Source: Thamnaconus septentrionalis
Taxonomy: Eukaryota > Chordata > Actinopteri > Tetraodontiformes > Monacanthidae
Length of the DNA stretch: 64,000 bases
Reading direction: 5' to 3'
NCBI GenBank assembly: GCA_009823395.1
Contig: CM020511.1
Span: 7,612,501-7,676,500 of the forward strand
The notes beneath the pieces were generated by a model. It did not search any database. It had not been told where the DNA came from and saw only the letters and a list, made by a program, of their open reading frames with translations. This document shows positions 12,332 through 35,480 of the stretch, piece after piece. Numbering within the stretch: position 1 is the stretch's first letter; every line of letters starts with the position of its first letter. Position numbers and translations under genes: made by a program.

Positions 12332-14664
12332 GGATGATGATGATGCCTCCAGCCAAGATGTTGCCTCCTAGGTGTTGGTCGGACAGCAGAATTGGCCTCT
12401 CATCGTCTCAGGGTAGATTATCTGAAGTGGTAGTAGTACAGCAGAGGGGTCTCGCTGCTGTTTCGGTATCAGGGCTCTAGTTAAGTCCAAATCAAAAAGA
12501 CTTCGAAACTTGACCAGACACTGGCAATTTCTTTCTTTTTTTTAACGCAATCAATTGATCTGATAATTGGACAGCTTGGCTAAAGACATGAAATGCGTCC
12601 CTGGCTGAAATGAAATGGGCTTTTAGATGATCGTGACTGTGGCTGATGTTCCTCAGCGGGTGTCTCCTACCAGTATTACTTAGCTGCCTAGAAAGCTCAC
12701 TCGTCCAGGGTTGGCGTCGCTCATCTTAAACTGAGGGATAATTGTGTAAATATTTTTCTTTTTGTAACTTAGTGGAGTTTATATATTATTTTTTTTTCAC
12801 ACACGGGTAAGTGTGATTCCCTTCTTTCTCCCCCCCGCCCCAATTCCCCTTTCCTCCTGTGAATATTTTAAGTGCAGACACCCAGCTCCCCAAGCCTCTT
12901 GAGCAGTGAATGTAGCATCAGGATGTGTGTATCTGTAGACCTGAAGACAAATTAGGTTGTTAAAATGCTCATAACTGGCCATTTGAACACTTTCCCAATG
13001 ACGAGATGCAAAATAATTTGAATGTGGCTTCAAAATTATTGTTCAACAGTTGATTTATCGGAACAGCTATTGATTTTATTTCCTTTTGTTTTCTTTTTGT
13101 TTTCTTTTTTTTTTCTTTTTTCTTTTTTGCAAAATGTGTCACAGCAACGATCTCAACATGTGTTTTTTTTTCTTCCCCATTCATCCACCCGATCCCACCC
13201 CCGTTCTCTCGGCTGTCCCCTTCCCTCACCCCCTCCTCCCTCACCCTCTGAACCTCTCTCTGACACACCACCAGTACCACCCACCCATCCTTCAGCTCTC
13301 AGCTCTGCTGCATTGCAGGAGCACGCGGGGCGACGCTCCTCCAAGACTCCGGGCCGGAGACGGAGAGAGAAAGAGGGCAAATGGTGGGCGCTTCAAAGTC
13401 TCACGGTCAGAGCCACTGAAGTCAAAGCCACACGAGCCGTAAAATACATGGGAGCCTCACGCAGTCGTTGGGGAAAACGATGAGCCGCTGCTAAACAAGA
13501 TTTGTCGCCCGACGTTAGGGCTCCCGTCATTTGCAGACAAGACGCACCTGTTTCAATTTTGGAAAATGTTGATTTAAAGTCGCTGTACTGTTCTTTTTCT
13601 GTGTGTCCAGACACCTGCTTATATTCCTAAAGTTTATTTCTCACTGGCGTTTACTTTTTGATAGGTTTTATTCTTTTCTTTGCCTTTGGCCTGCTTAGTT
13701 CTTAAATTAGTATCTGAATCCCCCCCCTCAAATATTAGTCTTATCCCCCCTATAAAATGTGTCTGGACCTACAGAACCCGTTTTGAACCTCAACAACATT
13801 TAGTATTTTTTTTTCTTTGTTTTTCTTTTTAAATATTCAATCTTAACCCATTCTCCCGCCTAAAGTTTCTTATTGGACCGGTGCTGGTGTGTGCTCCCAT
13901 TTAAACCTAGTCTGGCCTCTTCATGTGATGCGCTTTGATGGTTTCGATGCCTTGATTTGGATTTGTGCTTGAGTGTGTGTGATGAAATGTCTCAGGTTTT
14001 CAGCATTAAACTTGCCCCCCCACCCCAACACCCTCCCCCACCCCCCCACCCCAGAAGTCTATTTTTGTATATTGTGCTTATTTTTCCTCCACTGTCAAGG
14101 AATTTCTCCAGTACAACTAACCAAACACATTCTCGTCTATTTTGATGCCCGAGTCACATTTCTTACTTTTAAGTTCCGTTTTCGCTCCATTCTTCCGTTT
14201 GTCATCTTGTGACTCCTCCCTGGTATTTGACACCTTTCGATATATATAAAAAAAACCAAAAAAACAACATTCCTTTCCCCAGCTGCGTCCCACTCCTGCC
14301 ATTCACTCATGTTCATTTAGTTTTCTTACTTTTTTCCTCCTGCATGCTGTTGCCCCCCCTCCCTCAAAAGCCTCTTGCCAGTATTTGTTGTCCCTCCACC
14401 ATCACTTTCTTCCCTCTCCTGTCGCGTTTGTGACCATTTGCTGTGTGCAGTCACTCTCACTAGTAAGTATTGGTTCTGCCCCTGCCGTGCTTTCATTCTT
14501 TATGTTGCAGCTCACTAACAACCGAAGCTGAAGGTGTATCTGCAATACCTCCTCCCTTTCCTCATTCCTCTACCTATATCTGACATTATGAACTGCCGTT
14601 TTGTAAATAATTGTGTGCATATTTTTGAAAAACAGTCTAATAAAAATGAAGCTTAAAAGTCATT
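11104..14664 (+). other. leng8: leng8 3' UTR and polyadenylation signal
   Basis: About 3.5 kb follow the leng8 stop before the first convincing poly(A) signal, AATAAA at 14639-14644. The interval carries CTGCTGCTC repeats (about 11751-11799), a GGA/GAT-rich tract (about 12295-12345) and long C/T-rich runs at 13.1-14.4 kb. Its open frames are repeat-driven or lack protein character. It is an unusually long 3' UTR if transcribed through; an earlier cryptic poly(A) site cannot be excluded. Confidence 0.6.
11751..11799. repeat. CTG/CTC-rich simple repeat in leng8 3' UTR
   Basis: Repeated CTGCTGCTC units, which produce spurious poly-Cys, poly-Leu and Ala-Pro frames on the two strands. Confidence 0.85.
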
Positions 14665-14767
14665 CAATGTCATTGCCTTGTTTTATTTTGCACGTCGATG
14701 GTATTTGCTAATGGGGGGGGGCAAACCTGAAGAACTTGTGCCAAGTCAAAATTGGTTTGTTGGACAT

Positions 14768-16673
14768 TTTATTGTGAAACATTCATATCAACTGAGAGTT
14801 TTCTGTGACACAAAAATGCACATTTAACCTGAGCAACTGTGCAGAAGCGGGCCTTGATTAGAAAAGCTTGATTGACCTTCAGTGTTTTTACAAAGTTATG
14901 TCTATTGTTTAAGACGTCATGAAGAATCCCAGGGATGGAAAGAGGATAGAAAAAACTGTACAGAGAAAAGGAAAATGCACACAGCTGGAAGGAAAAAGAC
15001 AAAAGCACATGCAGCTTGGAAAGAAGCGAGAAGTCTTTGGTTACAGCTCATCCTGTTAATGGAAAAAGCAAAGCGTCTGGAAAACTAGTTCTAAGGTCGA
15101 AAGCATATATACAAGGTATACTACTAATAAACTATGAAAAAGTACTATTTATTTTCTATTCCGATAGCGAGAGAAAAGGGCTATTCTAGCAAGCGAGATG
15201 TTAAGAAACAAAGGAAGTAGAAAGGAACAAAGATTCGATGGTTAAAGTTTCACGAAAAAGATGAACGTGACACTGCAGAAATAAGCACGGAGAGCAGAAA
15301 TGTTTGAAAGTCTAACCAACGTGGCTGAGTGGCAGCAATAGAGAAGTGGGGGATTAAACCGCTGCCAGTAAAGGGTGTGATAAAATAGGAAAGTACAGCG
15401 GAAAGAGGATAAATAGAAACTAGACAGAGCTCGCCAGTGAGTCACAATGCAGCTAAAAAGCAGAGAAACGAAAGTAAGGACAAAGTTTGAGATAAGATGA
15501 ATAAGAATAATAAGAATCAGGTGACTCTGGGCTGAGTTGCCTGATCAGGAGTTTGAGTATCAGCTGCCCTTATAAACTTTACGACAGACAAACTCAACCA
15601 AAGTCTGAGGAAGGAAATAAAAAGTTTGGAAATTGTTATAAATCAATAAAGGACAGTGGAGAAGGACAGAGAGAAAACAGGGTTTTTTTTTATTTAAAGG
15701 TAAAAATCAAACCACAGAAAAGAGTCAAAGAGGAAACTATCAATGTGAGTCAAGAATACAGAGCAACAGAAGGAAAAAGAGAGACAGAGGGGGGGAAACA
15801 GACAGTTTGAAGTTGAACAAAACCACAGAGGTGTTTTTTTTTTTTTACTGAAATATTTGACCTCTTTTATGCTTCATCTTGTTTACAGGGGAGGGAGCGA
15901 GGCCTGGAGTCCTCGCCCGCCTTCCCGCTGCTGCTCCTTGTCTCTACGTGTGTTCTGAAGTGTGTGAATGTAAACCAGCACTCCGAAGCTGCAGATACTG
16001 TCAGCTAATCCCGTGTGGACAGAGAGAAATGAACAACACTTCCAGAGAGCTACAGTGTAGAAGAGGTAGATTGTTAGAAAAGGCCAAACACAGAGGAACC
16101 CAAACCCACATCCACGCCAACAGTGTTTGTAATCAGAACACCAGCGTCGCAGCTGTCTCTCAGTCAACTGAAGAACTTCACAATAACCACACACACGCGC
16201 ATACACACACACACACACACACACACAGACGCTCACTCTTGCGTGCGCTCACACACAGTCGCACACATACGCACACAAAACTCCCAAGTAAATATCATCA
16301 AAAATAAGTAATCATTATTGTACAAAATGGGATTTTGCACAGCTTGACCCGTGAGATGCCACTCAGAAAAAGACAAAAACACATTTTTTTCCCTCCACCT
16401 ATCCATAATCCTGCCACCGTCTTTAAATTAAGTATATTCATATTCCACAACATCGTCATCCAGCTATAACTTTAGGAGAACGGACTCAGAGGGAGTCCCG
16501 CAGTATTTACAGCGCCCGTCTGTCCAGCCTCTCCAATAGGGGGCGTGACACCGAGAGACGTTTCTCCAGCGTCTGAGGCTCCGAGTCCCGCAGCGTCACG
16601 GGATCAGCTGGACGGCTGATTGGTCGCTCAGCCAGCCGTCCGGTTGCTCCTCCTCTCACGGCCGAGCGGCGCC
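14768..16673 (-). other. rbfox1l: rbfox1l 3' UTR with poly(A) signal
   Basis: Downstream of the rbfox1l stop on the minus strand. A poly(A) signal AATAAA reads on the minus strand at 14773-14768, and an alternative lies near 15150. The interval is mostly A-rich on the plus strand, with a CA microsatellite at about 16190-16228. One TGCATG (RBFOX-type) site is read on the minus strand near 15007-15012. The minus transcript would end about 100 bp from the leng8 poly(A) signal, so the two genes converge tail to tail. Confidence 0.6.
16190..16228. repeat. (CA)n microsatellite
   Basis: A CA dinucleotide array in the rbfox1l 3' UTR interval, with further CA/CG-rich sequence to about 16275. Confidence 0.9.
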
Positions 16674-26911
<10,238 letters not shown>

Positions 26912-27290
26912 AGCCCAAAAACCACACACGAGGACACAGGGAAGAGTGGAAGATGGGAGGAAGAGGATGACTCGGGGAAAGCAAAGGCCTGTAACCACTC
27001 AGAGGAGCAGGGGTAAAAAAAACAAAACAAAAGAAAGAAAAAAAATATCCAGTCTGGTTGGAACAAATAGAAGATCCAGAGGGTTGTGGGAGAAGAAGGT
27101 TCAGACTCTGTTTTAACCTTGCGGATGAGCCGGAGAAAATACAGACGATCGAAGACCGGAAAAGAAGGATACAGTGCAGCGTAAGAGAAAGCAAGTGGGC
27201 TACTGCGAGACCATCAGTTGATCATGCTGCCTGACAGATGGAAACACATGCTCGGGGTCCCATTTCAGAGTTATATAAATAGTCGCCCAT
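26912..27290 (-). promoter_or_regulatory. rbfox1l: rbfox1l 5' UTR and putative TATA/MEF2-like promoter
   Basis: Read on the minus strand, TATATAA occurs at 27277-27271 inside CTATTTATATAA, a close match to both a TATA box and a MEF2-type A/T element. CANNTG E-boxes lie nearby (CAGTTG near 27210, CAGATG near 27234, CACATG near 27244). MEF2 plus E-boxes is the usual arrangement of muscle promoters and fits the reported muscle role of rbfox1l. The start near 27240 and an unspliced leader of about 330 nt are inferences. Confidence 0.4.
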
Positions 27291-27599
27291 GTCCTTCTCT
27301 CTCGGTTTACCACCTTACCACCTTCACTCTTACGCACTTTGTAAATGAGGATTTCTCACTGCTTGTCACAAACTTCATGTCATGGCCTTAAGATGTTTAG
27401 TTTAACAGAAAACTCTGAACCCTCTGTTACAAATACTTAATATCTTGAGTTACATTTGCTCCACAATGATAGTGCTCAAGCGAAAATCTGACGTTATTCC
27501 AGATCACAAGGCTTCAGGAATAGTTTCTTATGGAAAAATAAATATTTCCACGGGCAAGCCGCGCAGTTTCGTGTCTCGTGGTTTTTGGATGTAATTTCG

Positions 27600-27749
27600 G
27601 GCTTGGCCGGTAGAGAGCGACATCTACGCCGTACTCACTTCCGTTCTAGCGGAAAGGCACTGTGGGTAATGTCGTTTGTGCGACTGCTCTATAAGTGAAC
27701 GGGAACTTCCTCTATCGCCCTCTTTACCACGCGAGCCTGAGCGAGACAG
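27600..27749 (+). promoter_or_regulatory. rps9: rps9 promoter and non-coding first exon with TOP start
   Basis: An ETS-type site (CACTTCCG, about 27637-27644) lies upstream of a pyrimidine tract CTTCCTCTATCGCCCTCTTT starting near 27706, a typical 5' terminal oligopyrimidine start of ribosomal protein mRNAs. The short leader ends at 27749 before a GT donor (CAG|GTACGG). TOP mRNAs are controlled translationally by mTOR/LARP1. The rbfox1l promoter lies only about 450 bp away in divergent orientation. Confidence 0.65.
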
Positions 27750-28326
27750 GTACGGAGACCGACTCGTGCAAACCTACATCCTAAGACTCGGAGCTATTGA
27801 CTAGTTTTGCAAACAGTCTCGACGAAGGGAAAGATAATACCACTTGTGCGATCATTTTCGCAGAAAACTAAATCAATTTCATCCTTTTATTTTGTCATAC
27901 GCTCGTTCGGCTAAGCTAACACCGGGTAGCTTTGCTGACCAGCGTGGTGTTTTGCTGCTGAGGCCTAGCAGTACTGGTGACGAGGCCTGACTCGACCAAA
28001 ACGTTTAAGTTTTATAATTGATTTTGACAGTCCCCTAAAGTGTCGTTGCTATTGTAGCATTTTCTGTCCCAAATTGAGAACGTCAATTTTTATTTTCTCC
28101 GACCATGTTACTGATGAAATAATCTGCACGTTAGCAAAGCTAATATGCTAACGTAATACTGAGTTGTCATAAATGGCTCGAAGATGTTTGCCGTATTGAT
28201 TGGAACGTTGCAATTGCTGTACGAGTGATCTTGGAATATAAAATATATATAATTTGTGTAACTGACCTTTACAATCCCAGTTTATAGAAATTGACTTTTT
28301 ATCTACTATGTTACAGGCACATCTAA

Positions 28327-29678
<1,352 letters not shown>

Positions 29679-29739
29679 GCAGGATGTCGTCCAGGAGCGT
29701 TCTCGGATGTTTCCTGTTCTGTCAATATTTTCAATAAAA

Positions 29740-31276
29740 ATGCTTGGTGTCACCAGTAAAAATCTAGTATTGTCCCACTTATTTATACATATATAGAGAT
29801 AGCAGTCATAGTTAGTACCTTGCCCGGAGCATAAAAAAAGAGAAGAAATTGTTGATTTGAAATGGCAGTTGCTTATCAGTGTTCCAGGAACTGTCGATGT
29901 CTGCGGATATTTAGGAACAGCCAGCACGTAGGGCAACAACATGAAGAGTTGCTCGTAAATCCCAACCTACAGAAAGAGTAAAGGCACCAGCATACGTCAG
30001 TCACGTGGTAGTGCCAACCCACACGCCCACTTTGACGTGTTGGTGGGTCATACAAACCGGAAGAATGCTAGTAGCCCTGTGAATGGGACTTCTGAGCGTG
30101 GACTCGGCTGGAGAAATCATACAGCGGTACCGGGTGAAAGTTGGCTTCAACCGTGAGTAAACTCGTCCCATACCGGACAGTGCCGTAGTGGCTAGTCAAC
30201 AGTAGCCGACATGCTAACGGTATCAGTGGTAGCTAATGCTAACTTCTCCAGGAGACATACTCTGACAAATCTATGGGGATGTCTATACCTTACCGACTGC
30301 GAAAAGGACACATTTGTGTTTGGTACACCAACAGCAGTTTCTGCCACCGTTAATAAACGAATGTTTAAATACATTTTTTTTTTTTTTTAAATGTTAGCCG
30401 ATGTTGCTTGTAGCTCATCCAAACGCCTACAGCTGGTACTACGGCAGTCGCTTTGTCTGAATAAACGGCGTGTCAGTCGACACATTTATCATCACCGACT
30501 CGGTCTTCAGCATGAGTTCACCAATATCAATAAACTAACTGCTGCAGACAGTTAAAGACTACTCAACAAATTCTGGTTGCCTCGTCGTCTCTGTGCCCCG
30601 GAAATAAAGTGCAGCCCATGATACTAATGTAAACCATGGCAACGAGCCAACATCATTACGGTAAATTAACCACGTCGATTCTCTATGGCTTTATGTTAAC
30701 GTTAGTGTTGATTTTTCATTAGTTTTGTTTCGCCTCTTTCTTCTCCGTACCGATTCCACATCAGTGCTCTGAATAATTACACCAGATTGCGCAACAATAC
30801 CGTCGAGCGATATTGTCCCGCTGTTGCGTTACAACCTGCCGGAACTCGTCTCAGGTTGCAAGATTTTCGCCTGGGGTGCTTCTGAAACACGCCTAACAGC
30901 TGCTTCACACCGACAGATAAAACAAATGCATATTTGCGATGTACCGTATTTCTTTTTAAACAGACCTCTTCCAAATGCTGGATAATTACTGTGTTCAATT
31001 TAACACAGGTTAACATTTAACCTTTTCTGCAGCGGCACAAAATGACAAGTATATAACTGACCGGACAGTGAAATTTCTTGAAGTTGTCAGAAATTTAACT
31101 TCCTGCTATTAATTCATCTGAGACATTTGAAAAAGTAATACTCTCTTATGTTCACAGACAGATTAATTCAAATGAGTGCAAATGTTTCCTAATGTCGTGT
31201 TTGCAGTTGGTATTGAAATGAGCTGTTCTGTTGACTGAAGAATATGGATGGACTCTGACTGTCACTGTGTTTCCAG
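29740..31276 (+). other. mboat7: rps9-mboat7 interval: mboat7 promoter, leader exon and intron 1
   Basis: No coding gene was recognised. A non-coding first exon of mboat7 probably lies near 30060-30152, ending in CAACC|GTGAGT (GT at 30153) and joining the ATG exon at 31277. GCTAAC-type motifs cluster at 30210-30245. TSEN34, which sits between RPS9 and MBOAT7 in human, was looked for and not found. Confidence 0.45.
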
Positions 31277-31280
31277 AGCC

Positions 31281-34200
31281 ATGTCTCCCGATGAGCTCGT
31301 TTACCTGGGAGTCCTCGCTTCTTCCATCCCCGTCGGATTCCTCTTCCGTTACCTCAGTGAGTGGCTTGAAGAGTGAACTCAATGCATTTATGGCAGGCCT
31401 ATAGTCACGCACCAAACGTGTGGCTAATGCATCACAATCTCTGTAACTGGAAAAGTAATTGTAGTATGATGTCATTGGCACATTGGCAGTGGTCTAAACA
31501 TTCAAAAATGTTCTTATGTGGAAAAAGAAAACTAGTTATTATGTCTCTTTTTTGAGTTGATTATCCAGACATTTTATGACATTATTACCGACATTATTAC
31601 CGTTAACTGCTCCATGTTGCTGTTGTTGCAGGCCCCTCTGCAAAGCAGCGGGCAGCTCTTCTGCTGGGCCTCTCCATTACCGTCGCCGCCTGCCAAATCC
31701 ACACCCTTCACTCCCTGGTGACAGTGATTGGAACATGGCTTATCATAAAGTGCTGCAGGCAGTAAGAGACAATCATCTACAATTTGCCTCAAACTGTAGG
31801 AGTCTGTGAAGGTTCTCAGTCATCCAGGTCGTCTTGAAGACGTTGGTCCGAACTTAACCCTTCTACTTTCACTGCAGGAGAAAAGTTAGACTTCTGCAAA
31901 CTCCGTCAGGAAATGAGGTTAAGAAGGCAAAGTTTTGTATGATGCTATCTTGAAATCACTGTTTTTTTTATGAAAGTTTCAAAGAAACTAATTGCAGCTA
32001 AACTCATAGGAGAGGCAATTATAAAAAAAAAAAAAATCAGTTCTACTCCTCACAACAGCTGTGCTTGTGTCTCTATCTGCCAGGCTCGCCCCTCCGCTGA
32101 GTCTCGCCTGGACGTTTCTCTACCTCCTTTTCTTCCGATTGGTCAAATCGTATGACCTTCTTTCCCCGTCGCCTTTCGCCAACGCCATCCAGCTTCTCCT
32201 CACTCTCAAGGTACCCGATCCTCGTCCCGTTTGCACCACCGCAGCAACGCGACATTGTGCGACCTTGCCCGACGCATCGCTCTGCCTCTGTCTCAGATGG
32301 TGAGTCTGGCCAATGAGGTGCAGAGTTTCCGCACGGAGAAGCAGAAGGACGTGAGCTCTTTCGCCAAGTCCTCCGTGGTGGGCGGTCTTTCGGAGGAGCC
32401 CTCTCTCTACGACGTCCTGTCCTACAGCTACTGTTATATCGGTATCATGACCGGTGAGTCTGTGGCTCCGCCCCCGGACGCCGCTCTGCTCCTGTGTCCG
32501 TCCATCATTTCAGTGGTGTTGTTGTTGGCTTTTGCATGGAATCTAACCGCTGTCTCTCTTTGTCCCACTCTGCTCCACCTGTCCGATATTGTGTGAGTGC
32601 ACATTGTTTTCAGTCTCATTTGCTGTTTTTGTAAGCGGAAACTCTCTCTTCCTCTCCCATCTCCTCCCAAACATCACGCGCCCCCTCTTACCTCTTACTC
32701 ATCCGGCCGCTGTCTTCAATCGTTCCATTTTTTTTGGTCGATGGCTGTCTTCTGAACACTCCTTTGTCTCATCCCGCCATCCCCCCCGAAGGCCCCTTCT
32801 TTCGATTCCAAACCTACGCTGATTGGCTGAGGCAGCCGAACCCACAGGTGCTGCCCGGCTGGGCGCCGTGCCTGCAGCGTCTGAAGCTGGTGCCCGTCTA
32901 CGGCGCTCTGTTCCTGGCCGTTAACTCACAGTTTCCCCTGGCTTACGTTCGCACCGAGGACTTCCTGGAGGAAAACTTCTTTTTCAGGTACGGTTTCACA
33001 AGGCATTTCCTCTCATGTTGTTGTTTGATCTGTGTTTTTAGAAAAGCCGCCTATGGACTTGGTGACAAAAATTAGCGCGTATGCTAAAAACACCAAAGCA
33101 AAGAATCCGATCTGTCCACTGTGTTAATGTGTTTGCGATGTCCATATCAAATGAAATGTCCCTACATTTAGTCATTATGAGTGATTATTATCAAGCATGG
33201 ATTTGGTGATTGGAACAAACCCCAAGTTTTTTTTCTTAAACGCATTGTTATAGTGAGTTTAAGAAGAATATTGACATGAGAGACGTTGCACAGAAGTGTT
33301 TTTCAAAATGCTGCTGCTGAGATTTTTGTTAATCGAAAGTTTAAGCACAATTATGTTATGTTCTGTTATGCTGAATAATTCATGAAGGTCTAAGAGCTAA
33401 TGGGGCTTTATTCTGGATGTGATGGATTAATGATGTCACTATTTCTTTCAAAAATAATTGGGAATGTAGTATAGTGCTCATCATTCAAGGAGCTTTGGCT
33501 TCAAAGACAATTGAAAAGAACAAAGGCGAGTAAAATATTGCAGCTGTAACGAATGCAAAAATTGAATGAAAGTTTCCCGAGGGATTGAAACCGATGAGCG
33601 TCCTGTGGAAATCCTGTGCTGTCCTCCGGCCATGTTTGACTCTGGTTGCTGTTTGTGCTCCCAGGCTCTTCTACATGGTGGCCGTGTTCTTCGTGTTCAG
33701 AATGCGTTTCTACGCGGCCTGGTGCGGAGCTGAAGCCTCGTGCATCAGCGCAGGTTTGGGCTGTTACCCTGAAAAATCGCTGTCCAAACCTGGAGGCGGA
33801 CCCACTGTTAATTACAGGTACAGTAAAGAGGCGCCCAGCTGGCGTCTTGCAGGAAGGGAGACCTCACAAACTGCTCTTGCAAATTTTTGTACCTCATCTG
33901 TCAATGTCAGCCCTGATCCGACCGCATCGGAGTCGTACGACTTCAGAACCATTCAGAACATCGACTGCTACAACACCGACTTCTGCGTGAAGGTGCGACA
34001 CGGCATGCGCTACTGGAACATGACGGTGCAGTGGTGGCTGCATCACTACATCTACCCCAACTCCCCCTTCAGCTCCTACACTCTGAGGTGAGGCTCCACC
34101 TGTGCAGGTCTCTGTGGCGAAGCTGTGTCTCGTGCGATTAGATGAAGTGGCTCAGTGGCATCTTTGTTCACATCTCCTGCCAAATGGTTGTAGAGAATGT

Positions 34201-35480
34201 AAACTGAACACACAGGGGCACCAACAAGACTGATGAACTGAGGCTGCTGGGTATTATTGTAGTTGCTTTTTACCTCTTGAATTTATGTTTCATATAGTTA
34301 TGTCAGTTAACCTTTTGTTTTTAAATCATAAGAAAGGAAAAGTTCAAATTAAATGGGGAAATATTTCAAATTGTTGTTTTGTTTTGTTTTGTTTTTTAAA
34401 ATAAGTTTATTTAGACAAGGCAGTGCATATTCGTTAACAGTGAGTACATGAAATGTACAAAACATATAAAGCAGTATAATATAATATAACTAAGAGAAAT
34501 TAAAAATGAATAAAAAATAAATAAATCAAAAATAAATAGATAGTACAAGAAATGTAAATTACACATAAAATAATAAAAAATAAAATGGATGAGAACAATA
34601 CATAAATGAACATAAAAAGTACAGTTGACTTATAATACAACAATTGACATAAAAAGCCCATAAACATCCACAAGTCCAGAAACATTCACACATGTTAACT
34701 ATGCCTACATTCTTGCACACGTATCGGCCATAATCATTCTCCCATAATAATTGCATAGCCACACTATTACACACATACCAGCAATAGACACACAACTGCA
34801 CACACAAGATTGACCAAGACTAAACATTGTTACAGGTGCTCATACGTTTGTTTGTCTAATATTCTTTATTCTCTACTTAAAAAAGGCAGTTTTTTTTGTA
34901 ATTTCGTGACATCGCAGTCATTAAGTCATACTCATTTTCCCCTCAGTCTTACATGCAGCAGCTATCTCTCTTTATTTCCTTTAAATTTAAGTATTTGCTA
35001 TTTCTAACTGCACTCCTCCTGCCTCGCCATCTTCACCCAACTCATCCGATTGAAATGACAGATGAAGCTGCTTCATCGTCCCCCCCGTTTGTCTCCCTCA
35101 GGGCCGGCTGGACCATGTTGATCAGCGCCTACTGGCACGGCCTTCACCCGGGCTACTACCTCTCCTTCCTCACCATCCCGCTGTGCATCGCGGCCGAGTC
35201 GGCCATGGAGGCGTCCGTGCGCTCCCGCCTCGGCCCCCGCGGCCAGAGCGCCTTCGACTGGGTCCACTGGTTCCTGAAGATGAGGGCCTACGACTACATG
35301 TGCATGGGCTTCGTGCTGCTGAAGGCCGGCGACACCCTCAGCTACTGGACGTCCATCTACTTTGTGGTGCACGTCATCGCCGTGTGCTGCATCGTGCTGG
35401 GCCGGGTGCTGAAGGGAGGCAGGAAGGAAGGGAGGGGGAGGGACGTGGCGGGGAACAAGGAACTAAACAAAACTGAGTGA
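31281..35480 (+). CDS. mboat7: Lysophosphatidylinositol acyltransferase 1 (MBOAT7)
   Basis: Coding exons: 31281-31356, 31632-31761, 32084-32210, 32297-32453, 32792-32987, 33665-33817, 33911-34087, 35102-35480, joining in frame to 464 residues (human about 472). The enzyme transfers arachidonoyl-CoA to lysophosphatidylinositol in endomembranes, remodelling phosphatidylinositol acyl chains. The MBOAT active-site pair is present: Asn316 in RYWNMTVQWW and His351 in AYWHGLHPGYY, spaced 35 residues apart as in the human protein. Multiple hydrophobic membrane segments are visible, and conserved SYSYCYIGIMTG and GPFF motifs bridge exons 5 and 6. The ATG used opens MSPDELVYL, matching family N-termini. 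The 93-nt intron 33818-33910 is open in frame, so its retention would add 31 residues. The last exon has a lysine/arginine-rich tail. Confidence 0.95.
34380..34660. repeat. Degenerate interspersed repeat in mboat7 intron 7
   Basis: The segment AAATAAGTTTATTTAGACAAGGCAGTGCAT and its A/T-rich continuation resemble the end of a dispersed fish retroposon in reverse orientation. No coding remnant is readable. Pattern-based call. Confidence 0.3.

Noticed and set aside
11534..12480. Several 120-140 residue frames in the leng8 3' UTR
   Set aside because: They overlap in different frames on CTG/CTC and GGA/GAT repeats, have no recognised domain, and lie after a conserved leng8 stop. Alternative 3' exons remain possible but unsupported.
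13022..14433. Pro/Ser/Phe-rich frames in the C/T-rich part of the leng8 3' UTR
   Set aside because: Pyrimidine-tract translations in overlapping frames, no domain or start context.
15879..16311. Frames across the CA repeat, both strands
   Set aside because: Microsatellite-driven His/Thr and Cys/Val repeats in the rbfox1l 3' UTR.
35073..35372. Minus-strand 99-residue frame opposite mboat7 exon 8
   Set aside because: Antisense shadow of the conserved GC-rich MBOAT exon.
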